This document shows positions 34,598-46,350 of a stretch of DNA of 64,000 nucleotides, piece after piece; the first letter of the stretch is position 1, and every line of letters starts with the position of its first letter. The translations under genes and the position numbers were made by a program. Below the pieces are notes generated by a model. That model was given only the letters and a program-made list of their open reading frames with translations, made no database searches and was not told the DNA's origin. This DNA comes from Dermanyssus gallinae (taxonomy: Eukaryota > Arthropoda > Arachnida > Mesostigmata > Dermanyssidae), in contig QVRM01001094.1 of NCBI GenBank assembly GCA_003439945.1, positions 372,001 to 436,000 of the forward strand. Direction: 5' to 3'.

Positions 34598-34655
34598 GGG
34601 CGAAGAGAGAGAGCAGCGGCAAGAACAGAGTCCGACGACAGGGTGGGTAGGACAA
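34070..34655 (-). CDS. ZSWIM8: ZSWIM8 coding exon 1 with optional N-terminal extension
   Basis: The reading frame is open from an ATG at 34655. The segment matching vertebrate ZSWIM8 begins at the ATG at 34307 (MDWEEGDSLSFEDSERF). The extension would add 116 residues: a hydrophobic and (Ser-Leu)n stretch encoded by an (AG)n run, then a Gly/Ala-rich tract of about 70 residues just before the second Met. No other Met lies between the two. The low-complexity extension is not alignable, so I prefer 34307 as start, but the open frame keeps 34655 possible. The downstream part carries WRGWKKPS, also conserved. The exon ends in phase 1 at donor GTGAGT (34069-34064). Confidence 0.85.
34561..34593. repeat. 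(AG)n microsatellite in ZSWIM8 exon 1 region
   Basis: A pure (AG)n run of about 30 bp upstream of the 34307 ATG. It is CT-rich on the coding strand and would encode Leu-Ser repeats if the 34655 start is used; otherwise it is 5' UTR or promoter-proximal. Confidence 0.9.
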
Positions 34656-35779
34656 ACTGCGGCGACTTATGCAATACGAAGACCAGCGACCCAGTCAGTT
34701 AGACGAAGTGAGGGAACAAGACGACGACGATGACAATGATGCTGATGACGGTGAAGACGAAGAGGAAGGCCGGGCGGCTAACCAACAGTCGACAGCGACT
34801 CCCAGTAACCAGTGGTAAGCCAATGAAGTCGACCACGCCGACACTCACGGCGCTGAGAGGCAACAAGATGCAATTTATCGATACGATCCTCAATCGAAGT
34901 CATCATTCAGTCATTTGCTATTCTTCTCGCCATCGTGAGAGCGGACGGTCGATCGGTCGGAGATCGACACTTGAAAACGCCCGCCAAACATATCTGCTGA
35001 GATGGCTCAACCACTCCGCGACGAGTGGTCTGACTCCACCACCATCGAACGCTTAGCCCTGAAATACACACAGGCAAACACACACACACACACATGCAAG
35101 CACGCAAACCGACAACAACAACAATTACATACATATTCTTAAATATTATAGGCGAATGCGAACACAAATATTTTAAGACATATAAGGACAATATTAGTCA
35201 CCAATAGCATCTACCATTCGTAAGCAAAACTGGGTAATCTTAATATCTAAACGTGATCCATACTTTGGTCCTATAAACAATGCGCACAGTTCCATGTGTA
35301 CCGTCTTTCCACATCCTGCAGGTGGCAACAACGTTACAGCATCTAGTAAAGTATCGTGCCACAATCGAACTCCCCGTGTTATCGGATTGTCCGATTCTCG
35401 TCTAAATCAAAGACTCAGCAATTTTCCCAATATATATGGATGCTGCAAACGTAGACTATTGCGATTCTTAAGATTTAGTAGAGGTACAGAAAATAGTTTG
35501 CAGTAGAACACATTGAGATCTCTGGTTTGGGTGGCAAGCAAACGCCATGGGTCCGCCGGTACCAGAAGCCATGAGAGACGTCGTTGCAGCTACTGAGCGC
35601 CGGCGTGCAAGTGCAGGTTCCCGTCGAGGAGGCTCCAGACACATCCAGAAACATTCGATAAGGTTTAGCAAGCATAAGAATGCTTGGCGCAAAGTAAAAC
35701 CCCAGGGCCTGACCGAATTTCTTCCGAAGTGGCTATGTTCTTTGTAAAGAGCTATGTTCTTTGTAAAGAGGTGGCCGGG

Positions 35780-36260
35780 GGTATTCAGGCAACAACCTGT
35801 TAAAAGAGAGAGCCTTCCTTGGGTTGTGAAAGAGGGCAGCCTTAGTTCTTATCCCCAAACTCTAGCGGGAGGACAGGCTTATCGACCTACTGTCATATCT
35901 GTCTCCTTGACGTAATGGGGAAGGTACTGGGGAACATGATCGTTCATCGGCTAAACGAAGAACTGGAGATCAATCAGACCCTCTCGTACGCTCCGTGCGG
36001 CTTCAGACGGGGTCGATCCACTCGGGGCGTACCAAAAGGATGCTGGAGCGGGCACTGAAAAAACGACTCGGTCACCGGATACCAGAAGCTTCGTTCTACT
36101 CATTTTGCTGAACGTGCGGAACACGTTCGACACAGCAAACTGGGAATAATCATGACGGCCCTGGGGAATAAACGCGTATCGTCATACCTGCAAAGGATAC
36201 GGTATTCATCCGTCATACCCCACACGAGCTGCCGAGAGCTGCCAGCGACGTAGCGCCGCA
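35780..36260 (+). mobile_element. R1-like RT fragment (fingers to motif A), degenerate
   Basis: Across three frames: RAALVLIPKL, LLDVMGKVLGNMIVHRLNEEL, CGFRRGRST, FVLLILLNVRNTFDTANWE and IMTALGNKRVSSYLQRI. The order matches R1/Jockey-type RTs (LIPKP, YRPICLLDxxGKxLE, FGFRxGRST, LDVxNAF). The motif A catalytic Asp is Asn here. It is a short internal piece, with nothing before it. Confidence 0.62.
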
Positions 36261-37334
36261 CAATTGTATTTCCGAAACGCTTACTAGGGAATAAAAACAC
36301 AAGCAAATACATATAAAACTGATAAACTATTAAGTTAGAAGCTATTATGAAGATCTGGCCCCAATTGTTAGTCGGTTTGAACAGCTAGCTCTAGTCGAAT
36401 GAGTTCAATGGACTGACGTGTTGCACACTTGTCAATCCGCGCAGTGCGCTGTTGTATGCAGCCCCGCAAGGCACGACTGTACCACCAGTTGAGCTTTCAA
36501 CAACAGAACTGCCGTTGCAGGCGAATGACATGTTTGACAACGAAACGACACAGATTTGAAACGCCTCCCTATTTAGGAGTGCTGGGAGAGAAAACAAGAG
36601 GCAAAAAAGGAGAATATTTCGCCGTACTGCTGTCAAAAAAAGCAAGCGATTATTACACTAAATATCTCCATCGGCTTAAATGATTAAAGCCTCTACTCGC
36701 TCGAATGGTACTCGCTAACCAGTGTTCCAGCCAACTAAACGAGCAAATAACGAATGATTCGATATTCCAGAATTATATCAACTCCCACCCGCGATGAAAT
36801 ATCAGCGCAGCAACTGCATGAATGGCGGAGAGCCGCACAAGTCAGAGATTTGCACCAAGCTCGGTTTACTGCGATCCAATCGTTGCCGACAGCCTTCAAA
36901 ACACAACGGAGATGCTCTCAATCAAAACCCGATTGTGCCCCGTAGCACACAGCTGGACAGGTCGGTAAGGCACGTCCTGCTACGAGAACGATATAGTATT
37001 TGTATATAGGTCCCTGCAGGACCCACTGCTAACAGCCAAATGAAACTGATGCCTGCCAGCACAAACAATAACAATCATTAAACAAAGGGGAAGCGTGCAA
37101 ACAACTCCTAACACAACAATAATAAATGTAAAGATGATACGGCAAAAATCTACTATTCGCCGGAGCACCAGCACCACAGAATGGCTGAATCTAGAAAGTC
37201 CAGGCTCGGACTAGACACGGCAATAAAAATCACAGAAATCAGATAATACACAACATGTGGTTCTGGGTGTGTCATCGTGCTTTTTTGCCCATCTTCTTCG
37301 TTGGGCCATCTTTCGCATCGGAAGACATGATGTT

Positions 37335-37339
<5 letters not shown>

Positions 37340-37370
<31 letters not shown>

Positions 37371-37770
37371 TAGAGAGAGAGAGATAAATAGCTCCATAGA
37401 TAGACAAACAGATGGATAGATAGTCCACTGAAGGCATATCACATACTTCGCGGTCATGTAGGCCAAAGGAACACCAGATTTTTAGTGCCCAGACGGACGG
37501 GTGTCACTATGCATTTTGCATTTTGTGGGTATGCGCTCTATCAAAAACAAGTAGTGAGATAGATGAATAAATGTATTGACAAAAAAGCAGATGGATAGAT
37601 TACTAGATAGGCAGATCGATACACAAATAGATCAATAATATAAATTGATAGACAAATACTAAAGATAGGTACATAGATGGATAAATAGATAGACAGATAG
37701 ACACCTACGTACACCAATCGATAGGCAACCAAAAGAGAAATGAATAAATAGATAGTCAGTTAGTTAGGTA
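37340..37770. repeat. (TA)n followed by degenerate GATA/AGAT repeats
   Basis: A short (TA)n and (GA)n run (37340-37384) leads into about 390 bp of scattered GATAGATA, GATAAATA and GACAGATAGA units. Confidence 0.85.
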
Positions 37771-38022
37771 AAGGAGATAAATCACTGGACAGGTCAGATT
37801 AGACAGAGATATAAGCAAGCAAAAAAAAAACAGATCTTTCGAAAAAGTGCCGAGTATTATTACCGAGGTGCCTGCGAGGGTGGCGAGGAATCCGGGTTTA
37901 GTGCGCTCGCGAGTAGTTCCACGCAGGATGCTGCTAGTGACGCATGTGCATCATGCATTCCCGAAACCTTCCAGAAACAAAAGAGAAAAAGACTTTACAT
38001 TGAAACAGTTGTCCTCGATCAA

Positions 38023-38063
38023 TATATATGTATGTATATATAAATATATATATATATATATAA

Positions 38064-38116
<53 letters not shown>

Positions 38117-38120
38117 TATG
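38023..38120. repeat. (TA)n array
   Basis: About 98 bp of TA with a few TG and AAA breaks. Confidence 0.95.
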
Positions 38121-38767
38121 TGATAGAGAGACGGTTCATTATCCGCGACAGTGATGGGAAGCGGTCACAGTGTTGGCTCGACGAAACCTATCACGGCATT
38201 GCCGCTCCTGTTTCGGACTTCGCCACCAGGATTGCTCCTGTTGGCTTTGTTGTCGGCTGCCGACGCCGCCGCTGCAGACGACGTCGTGATGATGAGTAAG
38301 AAACAGCACAGCAGCAACAGCAGCACCGCGTATAGCCGTACAGCGTGAGTATTCACACTGTAGGCTGTAGCAACAACTAGAATTCTGCTACTGATGACGA
38401 TGGTGATGATGATGATGATCGTCTTCGTCAACAAGATGAAGGTGATGATGATGATGATAATGATAATGATACTGATGCTGACGACGATAGGGGCCCCGCG
38501 TCGAGGCCACTCACTCATTCTACACCCCTCCTCCTCCTCCTCCTCCCTTGTTTCTCTCTCTCTCTCGCTTCCCCTCTATGTTCACCCCTCCCTCTCCCTC
38601 TCAATATGTATGTATATATAACATTCTCTCTCTCTCTCCCGGTTCCTCTAGATTATTGTCTCTCTTCTCCGCCCTGTTTTTCTGATCCTCTCTTCCCTAC
38701 TCGATGCACAGCAGCGGCAGCGGCAGCAGCAGGCGCCCAACACGCGCCGACAACAACAATCAAAACA

Positions 38768-38768
<1 letters not shown>

Positions 38769-38814
<46 letters not shown>

Positions 38815-38840
38815 AACAATAACAACAACAACAACAACAA
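38769..38840. repeat. (ACG)n then (ACA)n microsatellite
   Basis: About 14 pure ACG units followed by AAC/ACA units. Open frames through it on both strands are repeat artefacts. Confidence 0.95.
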
Positions 38841-39215
38841 CACACAGCAGCAGACAGTACAGTGAAACAGCAACAAATCCAACAACGGTATTGTAATCGG
38901 CGTACATAAACATACGCTCACACACAGTAGGACAACGACGCCGTTCCGTTCGGCAACGTACACATAGCCAAAACATATTATTTAGGCGCGCGTTTTTCTC
39001 AACGATTCGCTTGTCGTTACAACAATCGTCTCCAGCAGCAACACAACGTTTTCACGAATTCGAATTAATACAACAACGTCTACGTTTCACATGGTAGTAC
39101 ATAGTAGTACTACTGGTTAGTAGTTAATGGTGTGGTAATGGTGGTAAAGATGTTGCTATTGCGGTTGTTGTTATAAGATAAACACAAGATCCATAGCCGC
39201 AAAACACACACCTAG

Positions 39216-39260
39216 TATATATATATATATATATATATAAATATATGTATATATATATAC

Positions 39261-39293
<33 letters not shown>
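39216..39293. repeat. (TA)n array
   Basis: About 78 bp with TGTA and CATATACAT breaks. Confidence 0.95.
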
Positions 39294-39298
<5 letters not shown>

Positions 39299-39616
39299 AA
39301 AACAAAGATATGCGAATACAAACATGCGGCACACATTGTACATTGCTATCCGCTGATTGCTCAGCGGGTGCGAACCTGCGGTGTCCATGAATGCAAACAT
39401 ACAGCAAGGGCACACGTCAATAAACGTCTACACACGGCTAACACAGATTCCTTTAGCGCAAACATAGGACCCCGAAGAAAGAGAAGGGAAAAGAGACCAA
39501 AAAATAAAAAGGAAAACTAGCTGAAGACGGCCAGACATAGAGTATTCCTACTCGGAACAAGTGATAGAATATACAAATACAATCTCGGAACAAGTGATAG
39601 AATATACAAACTCGAA

Positions 39617-39784
39617 ATGAGTGACAATCACAACGGCGGCGGCAGCAGCAACAACAACACCACTCCTAACAATAACGCAAGATCAGAGATGCCGACAGAA
39701 AACGGGTGCCAGCCAATGAGTCTAAACAACGGCCTGCCAGCCGTCACAAAAGCTGCATTGAGCAAGTGTTCATCATCATCATAG
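39617..39784 (+). CDS. candidate small ORF or first coding exon (55 aa)
   Basis: ATG at 39617 opens 55 codons to TAG 39782-39784. The product starts MSDNHNGGGSSNNN, then NNNARSEMPTENGCQPMSLNNG, LPAVTKAALSKCSSSS. Only the ends are low-complexity; the centre is not. Just upstream, a 27-bp block (CTCGGAACAAGTGATAGAATATACAAA) is present twice (39551 and 39584). It could be a translated smORF or the start of a spliced gene, but no strong donor follows. Function unknown. Confidence 0.25.
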   Translation: MSDNHNGGGSSNNNTTPNNNARSEMPTENGCQPMSLNNGLPAVTKAALSKCSSSS

Positions 39785-41898
39785 ATAGTGCCAGCGTGGC
39801 GTATGGCTAGTTAAACGTATATCATCTCTATATATCTCTCTATATGGTTAAATGTATACCATCTGCACATATGGTTAGCGTATATGGAGCGTATATCACT
39901 TTCACGACGACTGCTAGTAGAAAGAAGGACATCGCTCGCTTCACTTTGATCACAGGCGCGATGAGCTATGTTGAGCGATCGAAAGGCGAAGATCTTCGCA
40001 ACGACCAACGACAAAAAACAAAACGAGATCACGCACAAGGAAGTACTTTTAGCACAATATAGCAGTGGTGTGAAACGTTTCGGGTTCTTACAATATTGAA
40101 CGAAATACGAGTGAACTATCATTCTGAAGAGCCTCCGATAGGCGAAATTCATAGAGGTGGTCTAAACTAAGTAAGTTGGCGGTTGCAGGCGTCTGTCTCT
40201 ATTTCATTCGGTCGATCGACAGGTGATTAACAGCGCCGATGATTGAAGGCCTAGAGAGGATCAAGGATAGGAAAATCACAACAAGAACAAGGAAAGGGTG
40301 GAGGAAGAGAACAACTAGCAAGGACGGACAAACATCCTACTAACATCGTGGTAGCGCTGCTGCTGCTGCTGTCTTGTGTGAGTGACTGGATTTACCTCAA
40401 AATCAGTTTTGAGTTTTGAGAAGTGTGTAGAAGGGGAACACGGTCGAAGGGAGCTAGAAAACCACGTCAATCACATTTGTGTACGCAGCTTTTGCTGCCT
40501 GCCGGGGGAGTTTGTGCCGACACATTGCCCATGCACATTGCCCTTAATTTAATCAATCATAGTTCAGATTTTCGAATCTGATCGAAATCGTATTATGTGT
40601 ATATCTTTAATATTCGATTTAAACACGAGCTGCGTAGTAATTTGTGGCGGCTTAGCTTACACATTTATCTCTTGATTAGATGCCTGATGGCTATACAACA
40701 GTTTGTTTGCTGTTAGTCATCACAGAGCCACGAAAACCAATCATCTGTAAGTTGCTCTTCAGTTTAGTAGTTATCCGTTGGCGTTGTTTGTCGACCAGCA
40801 AGCAGATCGGTCAGCAGCAGGATTCAACGCAAACTCATCTAAACACTTATTATTCAGAAGATCAGTCAACAAGACAAATATTGATCGACGATTTTTTACG
40901 TACGATTAATTAATCTAGCCATGGTCGGAGTAGCAGCAACAATTCTCTTTTAGTATTTGCTCGTTGCTCGGTGTGATCTGCTGCAGCAAGTCTCCAGGCT
41001 CTTCTTCGAGATACGCTTTTATCTTTGTTGCTATTTTTATTATTTTGTTGTTGTTGCTATTCTTATTATTTTATTGTTGTTGTGGTGGTTTTTATTGCTA
41101 ACGCGCCGCTATTTTTTATAGTTAGCAACCGCTAAAAACACGTCCCAACCGTGCCCGAACCGGCAAACACCAACTCACCCCGCCGGGCTAGCGGAAGAGA
41201 GAATTAAGCTTAAAATCAGAACGATTCAGCAGAGCTTCGGCGATCAACATACATCAGTCGACACATCAATCAAACGATCAATGGGAACGTTCCAAACAGT
41301 GCTTATAGCAACGTATTATATTACGGCGTGAGTTGACCAAATGCATTTTACTTTGAAAGTAAGATGAATTATGAAACAGTCAATCAATTTGAGCCAATAA
41401 CAGCGCTTACTCAGGCAAGACGTAGCGAATTGTCGTCGTTGTTGTTGTTGTAATTATCTTTGCTGCATTTGTTGCCATATGCCTTAGGTCAGTCGCGTTG
41501 TGACGGCATACGATTAACGAGCACTGCTCTTACTTAGGCTTGACTAACGGCGAACTTTAATGTCACAACTAAGCGTGAGGCAAAAAACCGAGCAAAACGA
41601 GCGAACGGGACGGATCACGTCGAGTACGGCAAAACTAGAACTAGAAGTATTCATGGAATATAGAAAACAGCGCAACAACTACAAAGCAATCCCTGTTCAG
41701 CCACGATGTGTGTCGCCTACGGTTACCTAGAATGTACTTAGCCATGATTGTGTTGGATATCGACGTTATAGTTTGGCTGTGGTAATTCGAGATGCTTGAG
41801 CTTCTACCTACCTCCTACGTAGACAGACATAACCGCACATGGGGTACGGGGTACGTAGATAGATATCAAAGCAAATGAAGCCAAAAAGCCCACACAAT

Positions 41899-42027
<129 letters not shown>

Positions 42028-43104
42028 TAAGCATATATATGTGTATTTATATATATAAGCATGTTTGTATGTAACGCATATGAATGTTTAGACAGACATC
42101 TATCTATACATAGACAACAAACACTAAACACATCAAACGCAGCTACTTGCAGAGTGAGATCTAGGACGCGACGTATATCGTAGAAGCCACCCGTTCATCC
42201 ATCCGTGCGCGTTAATCTTATTAGTATTATTATTATTATTATTCTCATTCATTGTCCACTCCGTTCAACTGAACGGCCTGTGTCTCCGAAGTCGAGAGGC
42301 AATTTGCCATTGCTGGCTCGTCGCCTTTACAGTGCACACGGTCACGGCGTTGCGCGTGACGTACCCAAGTCAACCACCCTTCATACGTACGATAGAAGGG
42401 CGGCACCCCTATATAAGAGTACGAGTTGTGCACCTGCCGGTTCTGCCTGCAGAGGTGTGCCAAGTACCATGCAGTGGAATGCACAGCGCTGGACCGAAAA
42501 TCGCTGCACTACTTCTCTCGTCGGAAGCGTGAAGAAGATAGAGCAACATGAAGACACATTTTTTAAAATGTATATTATACTCAATTTGAGTGAAATAAAC
42601 ATAATTGTAATTGTAATTATTATTATTATTATGATGAGAATGATCATTACTATTGTTATCGACAGCAACACCTACTACTACGGGTATCCAGGGCTGCACT
42701 ACAAACTACATACTACAGATAGGAATTAACGCAACTTCAGTTGCCTATGCGAGAAGCTAACCTTTGACATCTTGCAGTGCAGCATTGACGGTGGAATTAG
42801 CGTGCCGCTTATTAAGCCCGTTAAGCCCAATAGCAACTACAGTCGTTGGTTGTTCCAGTAGGAAGGAAAGAAGTAACCGCAGTAGTGGCAGCGACTACTA
42901 ACACACAGTATCACTGGCAATTAATAATCGTCCTCATTAACCTGCGTCATCCAGTAATTGCACACATTGCTTTGCGTTTGTCCCCCCCCAACGCCTTCAC
43001 CGTGAGACAATGACCGGAGGATTAGGCGGCAACAATGTCTAGCAACAAGGCAAAGCGACAAACAGAGGGATGATGATACGATGACGCTTTGCAAACCCCT
43101 CTAA

Positions 43105-43438
43105 AGGGCCGGTTGACCTCGAATTAAAAACATTTCATCAAGGAGGATTTTTTCATTCTAGACCATCATCCGTTCCCTACGGGCTGCTTGAAATCAATCC
43201 TGAGGCATATCTTTAAGGCACCGAGAGGCACCGGACATGTTGAGATATCTAGGGTTTCCTTTCCCCAACAGCCCTTGAAGCAGCATGGCCGCGGACTCTC
43301 AGCGGTGCGTGGTTTATTCTCATCTATTCTCAATGCGCACCGCTCAAAGAGAATTCGACCACCAACAGAGATCGAACCGGCGACACTCCAGTAGATGACA
43401 ACTATGAATAACGCACCAGTTTCCTGGACTACGCCGCC
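43105..43438 (-). mobile_element. tRNA-derived SINE, copy 1
   Basis: On the minus strand there is an A-box-like GGCGTAGTCCAGG (about 43436-43424), a B-box GGTTCGATCTC (about 43379-43369) at tRNA spacing, a body with GAATTCTCTTTGAGCG and GAGAATAGATGAGAATAAACC, and an end GAGGTCAACCGGCCCT (about 43105). The body and end recur in the adjacent copy 43439-43615. No A-rich tail. Confidence 0.6.
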
Positions 43439-43615
43439 ACAGGGCCGGTTGACCTGCTAAGATTTTTTAAGGGTTTTTCCAACAGTGTCTTGTGACAGCA
43501 CAGCGGTTTATCGTCTATTCTCAGTGAGCATTAATCGCTCCAAGAGAATTCAGTTGAAATCAACATCAAAAATCGCTCCCTCCCCCCCCCCCCCCTGTCG
43601 ACCACGCCGCGACCA
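43439..43615 (-). mobile_element. tRNA-derived SINE, copy 2 (shorter)
   Basis: It shares with copy 1 the body GAATTCTCTTGGAGCG, GAGAATAGACGATAAACC, CTGTTGGAAAAACCC and the end AGGTCAACCGGCCCTG. The head still shows GGTCGCGGCGTGGTCGA, but the B-box is lost near a poly-G run (plus-strand C run at about 43583). Its 3' end touches the head of copy 1, so the two are in tandem. Confidence 0.55.
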
Positions 43616-43676
43616 GACAGATTCACTTAAGAACGGATTTGTGGATTAGTACATCAGAGACCGATAGGTTTTGCAC

Positions 43677-43678
<2 letters not shown>

Positions 43679-43712
<34 letters not shown>
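43679..43712. repeat. (TA)n microsatellite
   Basis: About 17 units, 60 bp right of the SINE pair. Confidence 0.95.
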
Positions 43713-43715
<3 letters not shown>

Positions 43716-44088
43716 CAAGCAAACAAAACACAGTACCTGTACACTAGTAGCGCCAGCAAGCGGCGTGTTGCAACAGTCAATATTCTTGCTACTTGGAGGT
43801 GGTTTATCAAAGAAGCTGGATCAGCAATTGACGAATAGCTATACGAGTTAATCCGTACTGTGACTGCTAGGCTGGATGTACCTAGCCACAGCACGCCCAT
43901 ACGCTGAGCAACATCACCATAGCACAGATGATGAGCTCCAGAGAGCCAATGCGCTGCAGAAGCCGTAGCGGTCCCCTTGACGGTATTAGTAACAGTACTC
44001 GTAATATCGATATATACCAAGCTCGGTAGTAAAAAACGAAGGCACGTGAGCACGAAGCACAGCGCGTGAATTGCTAATAAATAACAAG

Positions 44089-44433
44089 ATGACGCCGAAC
44101 CGAGTACGATTCGGTTTTTGGAGAACTTGGAAACGACAAAAGGAGTTTGACGATCTATACGATGCGGCACGAGCAGTTGCAAAAAAGAAACAAATGAGCA
44201 GCATGAAAACGAGTGTAGAATACAATAAAAGCGGTGCAAATAAGCGCCTGGAATCACTATATAACAATGGACGCATCTCAGCTGCAGACCGAAAGGAATG
44301 CCATAAATGCAGACAGGAAAATATCGCCAAGAAGACAACGCACGAAATCCGACACGCTGATCTGATCCGAGCCAGAAATCAACTAAATAAAAAACAAGCA
44401 AGTAGACACTCCACTGGTAAGCAAGGTGATTGA
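44089..44433 (+). pseudogene. unassigned Lys/Arg-rich ORF left of the R1-like LINE
   Basis: The 114-residue frame starts with ATG at 44089 and is very basic (RFGFWRTWKRQKEF, AAREVAKK-like ARAVAKKKQ, ADRKECHKCRQENIAKK). It lies about 350 bp before the ORF2 remnant and on the same strand, so it could be a leftover of that element's first ORF. It shows one CHKC pair but no CCHC knuckle. I do not recognise the family. Confidence 0.25.
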
Positions 44434-44784
44434 ATATTGACGGAACGAGGCTCGTCTATAGTCATAGTCGAGTCAATTGCAATAAAAAGACAAGGAAGGA
44501 GAGACCGGGCATGCGGCAAACTCTATGGAGTGTCCAGCCTCAGCATCAGGGTCCTAAGAGTGTGAGCGTGAGGCGAATATACAAGGACTCAAAACAAGAA
44601 ATCCTGCTCTGACAAGAAGCCAACCACAAGGACCCACTACAGGGGAAGGCCGAGAGCCTCATACAGCAGCTTATCGCCAATAACGAACGTAGGTCGAGCA
44701 ACAAGCAGGACGACACTAAGTGCGCTCCCTAGTCAAACAACTCGAAACGAAAATTATGACAACGATCAAACTGCAATGCACACA

Positions 44785-46350
44785 GATTAACCTAGGCCGG
44801 TTCAATATTAGATGCGAAGGCTAAACCGACGGGTGATAGCCCAGATACTAATTATTAAGAAACTGGGTCTCTACCAGACAGGGCTCCATCATGACCAGCT
44901 GATATATCTCGCCAAGCCACTAAGACAAGGGTTCACTGAATTATTGGACGATCTCGAGGTGGAAATGAGAAGATGCGCAGGTCTATCCGAAGCGGTTCTC
45001 GTGGGAAGACAATTCAACGCAGCGGCAACGAAATAAGGAAGCACAATATCGAACAGCAGAGGCCAAGAGTTAACAGAGTGGCAGGCGCATCAGGCCATGA
45101 CATTATTTAATGACGGCCTTCTACATGAGATTCGAGGGAAGAGATCAGGCTTCGTTCATAGATATCACTCAGAAGTGAAGGTACACTAAACAGAGAAGCA
45201 AACTAGAGGGTCTAATTAAGTAATAGAAGAAGAAATGCTCGCCCAGAGGCGGCATGGTGTACGTCCTAAATGGACCTTGCGCCTAAATAAGTGCAGATGG
45301 TCAGCGACTCATTGACAAACGGAAGCATATCCGACCAGTATGTGGCAAATGTCCTTCAATTCTGAAAGGCATGAGAAGAAGTCTCTTGTCAACGGGGGGG
45401 GGTGTGTCTCGCAGACACCCCTTTCAAATACTGGTGGACAGAAGAAATTGCAGACCTGAGGAAAGCATGCCATGGCGCGGGGGACGTACGGCCGTTCTAG
45501 AGGGAAATAATGTGGTGGTAGAGGAGGCTTGGTTGGGGCTTCAGCTGCGAGAGGGCCCTTAAAAAAGCTAACAAAAGCATGAAGAAAATGAAGAGATCCT
45601 ATGGTCCAATGGGTTTAGCAGCCGTCAGCAGCCGATCAAACAGGCACGGGAAGACCGAATTCGCCCCGATCGCCGACGTACCACAGGCGTCTCGGAGCGT
45701 GGCGTACGGCGACGTACTGACCCTTTGCAGGCTGAGAAATGTCCAGATGATCGCTTACGCGAACGACCTGATCACAGCGCCCGAGGAGAACATGTTACAA
45801 AGAAGAGCTCAAGTAGCCACCGATATGGTGAACGACTGGATGGCAGGGCACGGAGCGCCTGACAAAAGCGAGACGGTGCTGAAAGAGTCACAGAGATATC
45901 CGCTGACGGACTGAAAGAGGCAAGAAGACATTCGCATAGCACTGAACGAAGTGAACGCAAAAATCAAGTATCGGAGCAACGGAAGGTAAGAGAAGACTTC
46001 TCGCCTTGGTAGCGTAGTCCACCGTACTGTACGCCGTTCTTGTATGGGGACCACGCGCTACGAAGCTGAAGACGAACAGGAAAATCCTCAAAGCGCTGGC
46101 AAAAGTACGGGCAATACGAATCGCCAGTGTGTACTGAAGAGTTGAAGCAATGGCCATTTTTACGGCCAATGACATGCTCCAGGATGAGTGCAAATGCGAC
46201 CAGGGTATCGTAAGCTGGTAGCAAAGCATGATAAAGCAGAAAACGCGAGCTGGAAATACAACGACAGCAGTAGGTACATTCCAACAACGGCCAGAGCGGG
46301 GACCGACGATCACAGCATTAGAAGGAGTCAATGAAAAACGGAGCGCAATG
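44785..46350 (+). mobile_element. R1-like LINE ORF2 remnant (endonuclease plus RT), heavily broken
   Basis: From the left: TIKLQCTQINLGR (usual start of R1-type ORF2), LLDDLEVEMRRCAG, VLVGRQFNAAAT (decayed GGDFNA of the APE endonuclease), STISNSRGQELTEW, then FKYWWTEEIADLRKACHGA, RALKKLTKA and MKKMKRS of the linker. The RT catalytic loop is MIAYANDLITA (45750-45785), where YADD has become YAND, followed by VATDMVNDWMAGHG, SETVL and, in another frame, LLALVA...VLYAVLVWGPRATKLK. Frames change at least six times. It spans EN to RT thumb but fingers and motifs A and B are missing, so there is an internal deletion around 45600-45700. Confidence 0.7.

Noticed and set aside
37340..37770. GATA/AGAT units as a CRISPR-like or tandem coding array
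   Set aside because: Irregular microsatellite decay without fixed spacers or unit length.
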